From positions 13,184-77,183 of the forward strand of contig NZ_JBHTKJ010000065.1 of the NCBI RefSeq assembly GCF_042675965.1: 64,000 nucleotides of DNA, written 5' to 3'. Positions 35,282-43,972 of the stretch are shown here, one piece after another (position 1 is the stretch's first letter; every line of letters begins with the position of its first letter). The notes beneath the pieces were generated by a model that made no database searches, was not told the origin of the DNA, and worked only from the letters and a program-made list of their open reading frames with translations. The stretch comes from Virgibacillus_R byunsanensis. GTDB lineage: Bacteria; Bacillota; Bacilli; Bacillales; Amphibacillaceae. Both the position numbers and the translations under genes were made by a program.

Positions 35282-35869
35282 CTAATTCTTATGGAAATAA
35301 TCATTCGGTTCATTCAAGTTTAGTAAAATAGCAGGGTCACGAACGTCCAAGTAGGAAATTTCGTCATGATACGTTTGAATCACCTTTCGAAGTCCTTTAG
35401 ATTGTTCATTTACAGTTAACAACTCTTCTTTTAAGTTTCCTTGAAATAAAATAGGATGTCCCCGTTTCCCTTGATAAGATGGAATGACAATGGAAGGTTG
35501 ATCGATTCGAAAGTGTTCTACCATTTTCTGAAGGATAAAACTTGGAACAGGTTGGTCAACGGCCAAAATGAAAATACCTGATGGGTTATCCGTCATACAA
35601 GATACACCTTTTTTAATGGACGAACTTTTCCCATCTCGATAGTGTTCGTTAAACACTGATTTGACATCGTACGGCGATATCACTTGAGCCAATTCATCTG
35701 CTTTATGCCCAAGTACCATGATAATTTCTACAATACCAGCATTCTTCAATTGTTCCATTTGATACTGAATGAGTGGTATTCCTTGCCATGGAAGTAAAGC
35801 TTTTAATGTCCCCATCCGACTGGAAAAACCAGCAGCTAATACTATTGCCGATATATGTTCCTTGCTCAA
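35282..35869 (-). CDS. pucB: MobA-like nucleotidyltransferase (PucB/MocA)
   Basis: 195 residues. The nucleotidyltransferase loop is AIVLAAGFSSRMGTLKALLPW, with IFILAVDQPVPS and PSYQGKRGHPILF further on, as in MocA/PucB enzymes that add CMP (or similar) to the molybdenum cofactor for xanthine dehydrogenase. It starts at TTG (35869), overlapping the pucE stop as TTGA. Confidence 0.92.
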   Translation of the reverse strand: MSKEHISAIVLAAGFSSRMGTLKALLPWQGIPLIQYQMEQLKNAGIVEIIMVLGHKADELAQVISPYDVKSVFNEHYRDGKSSSIKKGVSCMTDNPSGIFILAVDQPVPSFILQKMVEHFRIDQPSIVIPSYQGKRGHPILFQGNLKEELLTVNEQSKGLRKVIQTYHDEISYLDVRDPAILLNLNEPNDYFHKN

Positions 35870-36354
35870 TTGGTTTTTCCTTCCGGTGCAAGTTGTCTTT
35901 CAGCAGCTGTTTGTACGGCTTTTATAATTTTAGTGTAGCCAGTACAACGACACAGGTTACCTCCTAGCACCGTCTTTACCTCATCAACGGTAGGAACATA
36001 ATTTATGCCGTTTAAAAATGATCGAGCATTAACGATAAAACCAGGTGTACAATATCCGCACTGGGTTGCACCTTCATCTGAAAATGCTTGTTGAACAACA
36101 TCCATATTCGTTGTCACCCCAATACCTTCGACCGTAATGATGTTTTCATTTTCAACTTGCCCAATTAATACAAGACAAGAACAAATGGAATACCCATCAA
36201 TAAGCACCGTGCATGAACCACATTCACCTTTCCCACAACATTCTTTACTACCTGTTAAATCAAATTCATCACGTAATACATCCAACAACGTTTTTGTTGG
36301 TGGGCATGTAACAGATACTTCTTCACCATTCACCTTAAAGTAAATCGTTTTCAA
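35866..36354 (-). CDS. pucE: Xanthine dehydrogenase 2Fe-2S subunit
   Basis: 162 residues. The N-terminal plant-type ferredoxin cluster is GSKECCGKGECGSCTVLIDG; the C-terminal helical cluster is TQCGYCTPGFIV and LCRCTGYTKIIKAV. It starts at TTG (36354) with AAGGGG 8 bases upstream; there is no ATG in place. It is the first gene of the puc operon and follows directly after a purine-riboswitch-like leader and its terminator. Confidence 0.94.
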   Translation of the reverse strand: MKTIYFKVNGEEVSVTCPPTKTLLDVLRDEFDLTGSKECCGKGECGSCTVLIDGYSICSCLVLIGQVENENIITVEGIGVTTNMDVVQQAFSDEGATQCGYCTPGFIVNARSFLNGINYVPTVDEVKTVLGGNLCRCTGYTKIIKAVQTAAERQLAPEGKTN

Positions 36355-36377
36355 CTGATCAACCCCTTCATTATATT

Positions 36378-36430
36378 AAAAAAAGCTACAAAAAGGAGCC
36401 TTCACATGTGGAAGACGCCTTTTCGTAGCT
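36378..36430 (-). terminator. Riboswitch expression-platform terminator
   Basis: AGCTAC-GAAAAGG / CCTTTTTGTAGCT with an inner CTTC/GAAG stem and loop around ACATGT, followed by TTTTTTT. Its 5-prime arm overlaps the 3-prime strand of aptamer helix P1, so P1 and this terminator exclude each other. Confidence 0.85.
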
Positions 36431-36486
36431 AAGGTTTACGGTTCCCTGTAGAAACCCCTACACCAAGTAATAGGGTTATACGAAAA
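36420..36486 (-). ncRNA. Guanine-class purine riboswitch aptamer, variant
   Basis: P1 pairs TTTTCGTA with TACGAAAA. J1/2 is TAA, P2 pairs CCCTA with TAGGG, loop L2 ends CTTGG, J2/3 is the invariant GTTTCTAC, L3 contains CCGTAAA, and a C precedes the first TA of the P1 3-prime strand (position of the guanine-pairing C74). Unusual points are a short P3 (about AGGG/CCTT) and an extra base in J3/1 (AGC instead of AC). C74 implies a guanine or xanthine type ligand, not adenine. It controls the xanthine dehydrogenase operon. Confidence 0.85.
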
Positions 36487-36539
36487 TGGTCATTTAAACA
36501 TTCACGACAAACACTTCATGTTTGTATATGTTGTATTAA

Positions 36540-36567
36540 ATTATATCCACATGTTCATTTTTGTCAA
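36540..36567 (-). promoter_or_regulatory. SigA promoter of the puc riboswitch operon
   Basis: On the minus strand TTGACA (36567-36562), a 16-base spacer and TATAAT (36545-36540), both perfect. Transcription should start near 36533, about 45 bases before the aptamer. Confidence 0.85.
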
Positions 36568-36607
36568 TACTGAATTTTCAAAACTATTAAAAAACAAGTA
36601 TCTACTA

Positions 36608-37948
36608 TTAAATATTTACGATGGATGGAACACGTTTTAGGAGTCTTTTAATAGATTTGTTCGCTTCATGTAAGACAATATCCTTGTTTACTGTTTTTAC
36701 GTTGCCATTTTCCATGACTACCTTGCCATTTATAATCGTTGTATCAACATCAGCTCTTGTTGCAGAGTAAACAATTCTTGATATAGGATCTATTTCAAAG
36801 GAAGGATACGTGTGAAAGTTGTTTAAATCCAATATCGCTAAGTCAGCCTTTTTTCCAACTTCAATACTACCAATTTCATGATCTAGCCCCACAGCTTTTG
36901 CACCACCAATAGTAGCCATCCGGAATACCGTCCTTGCATTCATGGCAGTTGGTCCATGTATCGGTTTTTGAACTAAAGATGCCAACCTCATCTCATTAAA
37001 CATATCAAGGTTATTGTTACAAGGTGCTCCATCTGCACCCAAACTGACATTAGCCTCAATTTCCAATAAATCCGGTACATCAGCAATACCTGATGCTAAT
37101 TTTAAGTTAGAACCAGGACAATGACTCATCTTAATACCACGCTCTTTAATGATGCGTTTCTCCTCATCATCAAGCCACACACAATGAGCCAGGATAAGAT
37201 TTTCGTTAGCCAAACCTATTCGATCGAGATACACAACATTTCTCATACCTCTTTGCATCTCAACAATCTTTATTTCTCCCTTGTTCTCCGAGGCATGGGT
37301 ATGTACTTTGACCTGAAAGTGCTTCGATAGATCTCGTACTTCTGTTAACAACTCTTCTGTACACGAAACAACAAAACGTGGACAAAAGGCATATTGAATG
37401 CGACCATTATCATATTGGTGCCACTTTTCAAGGAGATCAACACTTTTCTGTATCGATCTCGTCGTATCTTCCCGTAGTAAATCAGGTACATCGTCTCCCA
37501 TGTCCATCATCACTTTTCCGGCAAGACAGCGAATACCACTTTCAGCCATTGCCTGAAGTGCGGCATCGGTATGATTCACCGTCTCCATATCCACGATGGT
37601 CGTAGTTCCACTCTGCAATAATTCCCCTAGGCCTAACATAGCAGAATAATAACTGGACTCCTCGTCATGGGATGCTTCTAATGGCCAAATCTTTTTCTGC
37701 AACCAATCCATAAGCTCCAGGTCATCAGCCTGACCACGAAACAGCGTTTGACATAAATGCAAATGTGTTTGGATAAAACCAGGTATAATTGTTTTATTCC
37801 TTGCATCGATCACTTGATCTGCTGCGATTCCTAAATCTCCACCAACTTTTGTAATTCTGTCATTCTCGATGTAAATGTCTCCATGAATAATTTCTTCACG
37901 TGCATTCATCGTTATGATTTGGGCATTTTTTATTAATATAGTAGACAT
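36608..37948 (-). CDS. Amidohydrolase, guanine/8-oxoguanine deaminase or SsnA-like
   Basis: 446 residues, TRZ/ATZ branch of the amidohydrolases. Metal ligands are visible in GFIQTHLHLCQTLFRG, VKVHTHASENKGE, LILAHCVWL and SLGADGAPCNNN. These enzymes deaminate or dechlorinate purine- and triazine-like rings; candidates are guanine, 8-oxoguanine or a nucleoside. The ATG at 37948 follows a run of eight G. It lies upstream of the puc operon in the same direction, separated by that operon's promoter, so it is a separate unit of the purine region. The exact substrate cannot be told from sequence. Confidence 0.82.
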   Translation of the reverse strand: MSTILIKNAQIITMNAREEIIHGDIYIENDRITKVGGDLGIAADQVIDARNKTIIPGFIQTHLHLCQTLFRGQADDLELMDWLQKKIWPLEASHDEESSYYSAMLGLGELLQSGTTTIVDMETVNHTDAALQAMAESGIRCLAGKVMMDMGDDVPDLLREDTTRSIQKSVDLLEKWHQYDNGRIQYAFCPRFVVSCTEELLTEVRDLSKHFQVKVHTHASENKGEIKIVEMQRGMRNVVYLDRIGLANENLILAHCVWLDDEEKRIIKERGIKMSHCPGSNLKLASGIADVPDLLEIEANVSLGADGAPCNNNLDMFNEMRLASLVQKPIHGPTAMNARTVFRMATIGGAKAVGLDHEIGSIEVGKKADLAILDLNNFHTYPSFEIDPISRIVYSATRADVDTTIINGKVVMENGNVKTVNKDIVLHEANKSIKRLLKRVPSIVNI

Positions 37949-38040
37949 TCCATTCCCCCCCCTTGAATTTGGGAAATATATATATAACAGAAGCACTAAC
38001 CAGGATCTTTTAATAAAATTTGTTTGATATTGATGTAGAC

Positions 38041-38300
38041 TGCGACGTAACTTGATGTGACGGTTAACCTACCGCTACGGAAATACACTTCGCTTTCACC
38101 CATCCGGGTACAAGTGCGACATCTGCTTCGTTTCACTACGCAGTGTCTTCTACCCGTGGGCGGCTGATGAGCCTCCTCGAGCTAACGCTCTCTGGTGTCT
38201 CAGGCTAGGCCTCTGCTCCCACAGGATAAGGAAAGCTACGTAGATAGACATCGCACGCAGAAAATCGGTTTGTATTTTCAAGGAGTCTACGTGTATTTCC
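38041..38300 (+). repeat. Type B interspersed repeat
   Basis: Begins TGCGACGTAACTTGATGTGA and ends near CAAGGAGTCTACGTGTATT. Shared with 63482-63691 (same direction) and 50655-50840 (opposite): phrases CGGAAATACACTTC, ACATCGCACGCAGAAAAT and GTATTTTCAAGGAGTCT. It is non-coding and richer in GC than its flanks. This and the C element fill the 700-base gap between the amidohydrolase and M20 genes. Confidence 0.75.
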
Positions 38301-38355
38301 TCCGCTGTTATTTCCCTTACTGTCGTGGGACTGTATTAGTATTAATAAAACCTCT

Positions 38356-38483
38356 TACCAGTCAGGGTGAGCGGAGGGCGGTGACTCCTGCGGGAACAGC
38401 ACGTGTCCGAAGACCCCGCAGAGTGGTTTTCTCGAGGAGGCTGAGGCCGTGCCCGCGGAAAGCATCCGCCCGTAGCGACCCCA
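38356..38483 (+). repeat. Type C interspersed repeat
   Basis: Begins TTACCAGTCAGGGTGAGCGG and includes GTGACTCCTGCGGGAACAGC, GAAGACCCCGCAGAGTGG and CGAGGAGGCTGAGGCCGTGC. Almost identical to 63758-63886 and, as there, follows a type B repeat in the same orientation. An open frame across the B-C pair (38195-38497) is not a gene. Confidence 0.75.
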
Positions 38484-38660
38484 GACGGCGGCAATAGCAC
38501 GCGTTCTTAGAAAAAAGCCTAAAGTTATGTCGCAATTTATATCAACTACTAATTAGGGTTCAACACAAAGAAAAAACAATCTTTTAGAAAACAGCTTATA
38601 GATTTATATAGTTCGCTAATATATGTTCATCCTTTACTATTTTATGCTTGAACAAATCGG

Positions 38661-39785
38661 TTATGAAGTAAATGCGATCGCTAACTTCTTATAGAATTCG
38701 ATGGAACGTAAATAAGCATGTACATCAACATATTCATTGGGTTGATGAGCAAGTTTTTCGTCACCCGGACCATAAATTAAAGTTGGGATTTTGCTATCAG
38801 GATTCAGGACAGCACCATCTGTATAATAGGACACACCGTAAACGGAGTCCTGATTTTTTATTTCTAAAGCTGTCGTAATAATGTGACTGGATTTTTCCGT
38901 TAAGATAGATGGTCGATCTAGTAATATATCTACGAAGTAATCAGGAGCATTTTCCGCTGAAAATAATTCATTCAAATTTTGATTTATTTCCATGATTAAC
39001 TCTTCATGTGATTGAGGTGGGATAGATCTAATATCCACATGTAAACTGCACCGATCTGGAATAACATTCGTTTGCACCCCGCCATTTAGCTTGGTAATAG
39101 CCAGACTACTTTCGCCTAAAGGAACAGCAGAAATTTTCCATTTCGTTTTTAAGGATTCGATCATCTCCATAACCTTCTGCATCCACTCCACAGCATTAAT
39201 TCCCATCTCAGGCATCGAGCCGTGTGCTGTTTTACCCACCGTAATAATTTCAAGCCATAGTGCGCCCTTATGACCCACCACTACTTTCTCATTGGTAGGT
39301 TCACCAATTACCAACGCCTTCACATCATCATCTAAATGCTGTTCCTGCAAATACTTTCTAGCACCACAGCTATCCACTTCTTCACCTGCAGTAGCGAGGA
39401 AAACAATATCCATCGGTAGACGTTTCTGTTCGTTAAACAATGATTCCACTGCAAGAAACATCGCACAAAGACCGCTTTTCATGTCTGATGCACCGCGCCC
39501 GTACAGTTGATCACCAGCTATTTCACCAGAAAACGGGGGGAATTTCCATGGTTGCTCCCCAGGCAAAACGGTATCCATATGACCACAAAATATGAATCTT
39601 CCGTCCCCTTCTCCCTCTATACGAATCTCAAAATTACTTCGGTTCGCACCAACTTCTGATATCGTATACGGTATACCTGACTGGTCACATCTTTCAGCAA
39701 GCAGTCTAGCAATATCATTCTCGTTTCCTGGAGGATTGGAACTATCAATCTGAATCATCCGCTGTAAAAAACGAATAGCATCCAT
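38661..39785 (-). CDS. M20 family metallohydrolase (ArgE/DapE-like)
   Basis: 374 residues, di-zinc M20 fold. Zinc and catalytic motifs: FIFCGHMDTVLPG, LYGRGASDMKSGL, FLATAGEEVDSCGA (general base Glu) and a C-terminal YGPGDEKLAHQPNEYV with the last His. Family members cleave N-acyl or N-carbamoyl amino acids and dipeptides. As the last gene of the microcompartment operon it may act on a ureido or acyl-amino acid product of the hydantoinase, but this is inference. The start is adjacent to the DUF1989 stop, with AGGGGAG upstream. Confidence 0.87.
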   Translation of the reverse strand: MDAIRFLQRMIQIDSSNPPGNENDIARLLAERCDQSGIPYTISEVGANRSNFEIRIEGEGDGRFIFCGHMDTVLPGEQPWKFPPFSGEIAGDQLYGRGASDMKSGLCAMFLAVESLFNEQKRLPMDIVFLATAGEEVDSCGARKYLQEQHLDDDVKALVIGEPTNEKVVVGHKGALWLEIITVGKTAHGSMPEMGINAVEWMQKVMEMIESLKTKWKISAVPLGESSLAITKLNGGVQTNVIPDRCSLHVDIRSIPPQSHEELIMEINQNLNELFSAENAPDYFVDILLDRPSILTEKSSHIITTALEIKNQDSVYGVSYYTDGAVLNPDSKIPTLIYGPGDEKLAHQPNEYVDVHAYLRSIEFYKKLAIAFTS

Positions 39786-40400
39786 TTAGCTCCCCTCCAT
39801 GATCTGCATTTTTAATGACGTTACTTTCCATCCATTAACAGAGGCCATATCCTGTGAACAGGTTGAGCATGCAATAACTACCTCTTCGGTTGCCTTTAAG
39901 CGTACAAAATCACCAGGCTTGGATAATGGTTCATGAATCTCATAATCTCCTGAATCGTTCAGTACGTTATTCATGAAAAAGTTGATCGGATCTGGAACCG
40001 GTTCCTTGCCCAGTCCATACTTTTCCAAAGCGTTTTTTAAATTATCGTGGCAGTTCGGATGATTCTCTGAGTCAAAGTCCACTTTGTAGCGATAGTAATC
40101 ACATGCTGGAAAAAAGAAATCGTGTTTTCCAACGGTATCACCAACAAACGTCATCAATGGTCTACGTCTATTGCTGTATAACGCATCACCAATTTTTAAC
40201 CGGATACTGCTAAGGGATGCTCTCATATGGACAGGCGATACGAATTCTGTTGGGTCATTCTTGTTAAAACATACAAAGTCACCAACCTGTTTGCCGTCAA
40301 CGTCAATAATAACAAGCTCATCACCAGGCTTTAACAAAGCACTTCTTCCTTCATACGGTGGGATTAAAATCTCTTCTTTTATTCTCTCTGTATAGGCCAC
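39786..40400 (-). CDS. DUF1989 / urea carboxylase-associated family protein
   Basis: About 204 residues. Core phrases KPGDELVIIDVDGKQVGDFVCFN, YSNRRRPLMTFVGDTVG, CDYYRYKVDF, HPNCHDNLKNAL and DPINFFMNNVLND are those of the DUF1989 family, whose urea-carboxylase-linked members include subunits of carboxyguanidine deiminase. No urea carboxylase or guanidine gene is in the window, so another C-N hydrolysis step is likely here. I prefer the GTG at 40400 with AGGAG 8 bases upstream; an in-frame GTG at 40409 overlaps that site. Confidence 0.85.
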   Translation of the reverse strand: MAYTERIKEEILIPPYEGRSALLKPGDELVIIDVDGKQVGDFVCFNKNDPTEFVSPVHMRASLSSIRLKIGDALYSNRRRPLMTFVGDTVGKHDFFFPACDYYRYKVDFDSENHPNCHDNLKNALEKYGLGKEPVPDPINFFMNNVLNDSGDYEIHEPLSKPGDFVRLKATEEVVIACSTCSQDMASVNGWKVTSLKMQIMEGS

Positions 40401-40424
40401 ATCTAACACTCCTCTCTTGCCGCT

Positions 40425-41108
40425 TTAATCAATAAACACAGCGACCGCTCTAATTGGAGACCCTGTACCTTTTCTGATTTTGAGTGGTAAGCCAAAATAG
40501 AGAAAACGTTTCCCAGCAACTTCGTTTAAATTAGCTAGATTCTCTGTATTTGACATCCCATACTCCCTGCACACAAGATGCCCTGAAAATTTAGTGTCAT
40601 TCGGATTATCAATTGCAGGAGCATCGATTCCTATATTGACTACACCTCTTTCAGCAAGCCATTTAGCTCCCTCATAATCAAGACCTGTATACCGTGTTAG
40701 CCATTCATCTGTTCCATACTTGCGGTTATAATGACCCGTATATAATAAAACGATATCGCCTTTTTCAAGCACCTGCTGTGATTTTTGTAATGCCTTTTCT
40801 AATTCGTGAGGTGTAATGTAATCCTCAGGTGAGATATGCGACAGATCCAGGCATACTGCCGGTCCATAAAAATAATCCAGAGGCATTTCATTGATGTATT
40901 TTCCGTTTGGGTCGTATTCATAAGTAGCATCGGTATGTGTTGGTCCATGCTCGTTAATAAGGAGATTGTTCGTTGCAAACTCAAATCCTATTTTCTCCTT
41001 ACTTTCTTCATGCGTTACATTCGGGAATATCAATGTAGGCTGATGTAATGGAAAAACAGGCATACCTTGATATATTTCCTGTGAAAGATCAACTAATTTG
41101 ACTGCCAT
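40425..41108 (-). CDS. Cyclase family protein (kynurenine formamidase-like metallohydrolase)
   Basis: 227 residues. The metal-binding motif ends the phrase NEHGPTHTDATYEYDP (H-x-x-T-H-x-D), and DIVLLYTGHYNRKYG and LVCREYGM follow, typical of the cyclase/formamidase family, which hydrolyses formyl- or cyclic amides. AAGGAGGTAAATC precedes the ATG. It lies between the second adenine deaminase and DUF1989 genes in one tightly spaced series and probably opens or deformylates an intermediate of the same pathway. Confidence 0.86.
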   Translation of the reverse strand: MAVKLVDLSQEIYQGMPVFPLHQPTLIFPNVTHEESKEKIGFEFATNNLLINEHGPTHTDATYEYDPNGKYINEMPLDYFYGPAVCLDLSHISPEDYITPHELEKALQKSQQVLEKGDIVLLYTGHYNRKYGTDEWLTRYTGLDYEGAKWLAERGVVNIGIDAPAIDNPNDTKFSGHLVCREYGMSNTENLANLNEVAGKRFLYFGLPLKIRKGTGSPIRAVAVFID

Positions 41109-41119
41109 GATTTACCTCC

Positions 41120-42931
41120 TTATTCAACAACAGGGGCAAGGATTTCAAATTTATCGGCATCGATTAACCCCATATCGGTAATTTTCCATTCAGGACTGGT
41201 AACAAGTGACCAGAAGGAAAGATGCATAAATGGCACATGAATACCACATCCTAGTTCACTTTCTGCCAATCTTGAGAGTTCTGCAATCTTTTCACTTACT
41301 TCCCTGCCGTTTAGTTCATCCGTAATCAAACCACCTACTCTTAGGGGTAGATCGCCAACCACTTTACCATCTTTAATCATGGCAATACCGCCATCCATGG
41401 ATATTACTCTGTTAACAGCGGTTACCATGTCTTCATAATTCGTTCCGGTAACAATGATATTATGCGTGTCATGTGCTACACTCTCCGCAATCGCACCACT
41501 TTGCAGTTTAAACCCATTTAAGAAGGCCTTTCCTATGTTCCCTGTCCTTCCGTGTCTTTCGACGACAACAAGTGGTAACACATCCTGTTGTAAGCACGGC
41601 TGAACAACCCCATTGGATACATTCATCTTAAATTCCTTAGCACCTGTCAGGTTTTGGTCTGGAATAGCAACGACAGCTCGCACCTTTGCACGACTTCCCT
41701 TTGCCTGGATGTGAAGATTCTCTACGTTTACAGGATCTCTTTTGACCGATTTTTTCACACTCTCTGGATACGTGTATGACCCAAGATTAATGGTCAGTTC
41801 CCCTTTTTCTGCAGCTAAACTTCCATTAAGATACACTTGATCAATTGTCATTTCATTCAAATCGCTGATCACCGCAATATTAGCTCGCTTACCAGGAGCC
41901 AATATGCCAACGTCTTTAAATCCGAAATGAGTAGCAGGATTAATGGTTGCCATTTGAATGGCCTCAACAGGATCTACCCCTTGAGCAATTGTCCGTTTGA
42001 CAATATCATTCATATGACCGTCCTTTAGTAAGTCCTCTGGCACCATATCATCCGATACAAGCATGGCTCGCCGTGAATCCAGTCCTTCTTCTGTTATCGC
42101 GCGGATACATGCTGCCATATTTCGTTGTGATGAACCCTCCCGCATAAACACACTTACACCATATCGGAGCTTCTCTACCATTTCTTCTTTTGTCGTTGTT
42201 TCATGACAGGAAACATGGGTGCCACCACTTATGATATGTGCGGCCAATTCTTTACTAAATAGTCCAGGTGCATTACCTTCTACGGTTTTCCCTATACTTT
42301 TCGCGTATGATACGGCTGCGACAAGATCATCTATTAGTTCTGGGGCATTTTCATAAACGGGATGAATATTACTGAAACTTTGAATCTCACCAATTCCTTG
42401 GACATAAGGGTCATTTAACAGCTCTTCCATATGTTTGGAATTCACATCAAACCCCGGTGTTTCAAGTCCTGGTGCATCAGGTACGGCACAAGGAACCGTA
42501 AAATAAACCTGATTGGGTAATGTTTTAACTTCTTTTATCATTTCCTGCATCCCTTGAACTCCCAAGACGTTTCCTATTTCATGCGGGTCACCAATTAAGG
42601 TTGTGGTTCCAGTTGGAATGGATAACCTGGAAAATTCCGTACACGTTAGCATCGAGCTTTCAAAATGCATATGAGAATCAATAAATCCCGGTGAAATAAA
42701 CCTTCCTTTTACGTCTTCCACCTTTGTTTTACTGCCTATTAACTCGCTAACATCACCAACCATTAGAATATATTCGCCTTTGATTGCAACATCAGCTTCA
42801 TAAATTTCTCGTGTTACCGTATTGATGATGTAGCCTCCCTTAAGCACAAGGTCGGCAAATTGATTCGAATCAAGCAACACATCAATAAGTTTTCTCCACT
42901 GAATTGCTTCTTTAATGTTTTCAGCCTGCAT
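41120..42931 (-). CDS. Adenine deaminase family protein (second copy)
   Basis: 603 residues. It keeps the AdeC motifs GFIDSHMHFESSMLT, GDPHEIGNVLG, EGNAPGLF, SCHETTTKEEM and AHDTHNIIVTGTN. In place of HAAGVD of the first copy it has NAPGLF, a change near the active site that could alter substrate. It sits 24 bases after the BMC vertex gene, so it is part of the microcompartment operon and may deaminate a related amino-heterocycle rather than adenine itself. The ATG at 42931 has AAGGGTGA upstream. Confidence 0.88.
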   Translation of the reverse strand: MQAENIKEAIQWRKLIDVLLDSNQFADLVLKGGYIINTVTREIYEADVAIKGEYILMVGDVSELIGSKTKVEDVKGRFISPGFIDSHMHFESSMLTCTEFSRLSIPTGTTTLIGDPHEIGNVLGVQGMQEMIKEVKTLPNQVYFTVPCAVPDAPGLETPGFDVNSKHMEELLNDPYVQGIGEIQSFSNIHPVYENAPELIDDLVAAVSYAKSIGKTVEGNAPGLFSKELAAHIISGGTHVSCHETTTKEEMVEKLRYGVSVFMREGSSQRNMAACIRAITEEGLDSRRAMLVSDDMVPEDLLKDGHMNDIVKRTIAQGVDPVEAIQMATINPATHFGFKDVGILAPGKRANIAVISDLNEMTIDQVYLNGSLAAEKGELTINLGSYTYPESVKKSVKRDPVNVENLHIQAKGSRAKVRAVVAIPDQNLTGAKEFKMNVSNGVVQPCLQQDVLPLVVVERHGRTGNIGKAFLNGFKLQSGAIAESVAHDTHNIIVTGTNYEDMVTAVNRVISMDGGIAMIKDGKVVGDLPLRVGGLITDELNGREVSEKIAELSRLAESELGCGIHVPFMHLSFWSLVTSPEWKITDMGLIDADKFEILAPVVE

Positions 42932-42955
42932 CACTTCTTTGTCACCCTTTCACAA

Positions 42956-43222
42956 CTAGCAATCTAAATTATCAATAATACCCACAATTGCTGCATCTAT
43001 TGGGGCATCTTTGTTTTTGACAGCACGAGATGCCATGCTTCCTCTGACAAAAAATACTTGTTCACCAACACCCGCACCAACGGTATCTACTGTAATAATA
43101 GGTACAGAAGTAAGGGGATTGCCATCTATACCGATCGATTGAGTGATCAATAACTTGGTACCAACTAAATTTTCATCTTTTCTAGTTGCTGTAACTCGTC
43201 CGACTACGATTCCCATTTCCAT
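42956..43222 (-). CDS. BMC-P (EutN/CcmL-type) microcompartment vertex protein
   Basis: 88 residues. GIVVGRVTATRKDENLVGTKLLI and the later DTVGAGVGEQVFFVRGSMA are the conserved core of EutN/CcmL proteins, which form pentamers capping the 12 corners of the shell. I chose the ATG at 43222, preceded by GAGGCGG and 13 bases past the flavoprotein stop; an earlier in-frame start would overlap that gene. Its presence shows a closed shell is intended. Confidence 0.95.
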   Translation of the reverse strand: MEMGIVVGRVTATRKDENLVGTKLLITQSIGIDGNPLTSVPIITVDTVGAGVGEQVFFVRGSMASRAVKNKDAPIDAAIVGIIDNLDC

Positions 43223-43235
43223 ACTAGCTTCCGCC

Positions 43236-43970
43236 TCATTTCTCACCAATTTCAATATTATGTTCTCTAGCAATATCTCGTGCTAATGGTGTTATAATGG
43301 TTCCCTGTTCCCATTCAATGGATCGACGTCCGATTTTTGCCTGTTTTTTCATGTCATCCGCGGTAATAACTTGTCTCTTTTCTTGATGAAAGTCTGTTAT
43401 AAAATGATTTACAACCTCATCAGCATGATCGATTAAGTGAACACCGAATCCTCTGATTTGCTGTAATTGTTTCTTCATTTGATGCTTTAATAATGGGGTA
43501 CCATGGTTCATCTTTACATCCTGCCAGATGGAATGGTATGGGTTAGCACCGGCTGAGAAGGCACTTACTTTTTTGCCTTTCATCAATGCACCCATCACCA
43601 TCCGAATAGAAGACCGTGTATCATTGAAGTTCAGCAAATCGGATACGGTTGAAAACGGCAAAATGGGGATATAAACATGATCTACCTGTTGCTTTTGATT
43701 TTCAAAATCATTCAAGGAAATCCAGTCATCAATTCCAGCTCTTCTAGCAAGATCGGTCACACGATAATGGTCAAGAATCCGTTCATCAGGTATGATCCGG
43801 ACTCTTATTCCATGTTCATGTAACGCTTTTAAACTTTGTAAACCTTCTTCCATTCCGCCCATATGATAGAATAGTAGAGCATACACTGTCTTTTGGTGTG
43901 CTGTTTTGTTTCGGAGCAAAAGTTCCCGCAAAGTTGCATCTACCACTGAACTTTGCTGGTTAACTTGCAC
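43236..43970 (-). CDS. Microcompartment-associated flavoprotein-like protein
   Basis: 244 residues, GTG start with AGGAG 7 bases upstream. The central part (VYIPILPFSTVSDLLNFND and GALMKGKKVSAFSAGANPY) resembles the flavoprotein/PPC-decarboxylase-like fold found in several BMC loci. The C-terminus VITADDMKKQAKIGRRSIEW then GTIITPLARDIARE is a motif I know from BMC-linked proteins (EutQ-, adenosyltransferase-type tails) and might guide packing. The function is unknown; it could bind FMN or help the UbiX/UbiD pair. Confidence 0.7.
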   Translation of the reverse strand: MQVNQQSSVVDATLRELLLRNKTAHQKTVYALLFYHMGGMEEGLQSLKALHEHGIRVRIIPDERILDHYRVTDLARRAGIDDWISLNDFENQKQQVDHVYIPILPFSTVSDLLNFNDTRSSIRMVMGALMKGKKVSAFSAGANPYHSIWQDVKMNHGTPLLKHQMKKQLQQIRGFGVHLIDHADEVVNHFITDFHQEKRQVITADDMKKQAKIGRRSIEWEQGTIITPLARDIAREHNIEIGEK

Positions 43971-43972
43971 GT

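Noticed and set aside
36420..36486. Adenine riboswitch
   Set aside because: The base before the P1 3-prime strand is C, not T, so the ligand-pairing position predicts guanine or xanthine.
38041..38483. Insertion sequence
   Set aside because: No transposase, no terminal inverted repeats and no target duplication are visible; repeats of this kind are better described as interspersed non-coding elements.
38195..38497. 100-codon open frame
   Set aside because: It runs through the B and C repeats and the similar copy at 63506-63697 is not conserved as protein.
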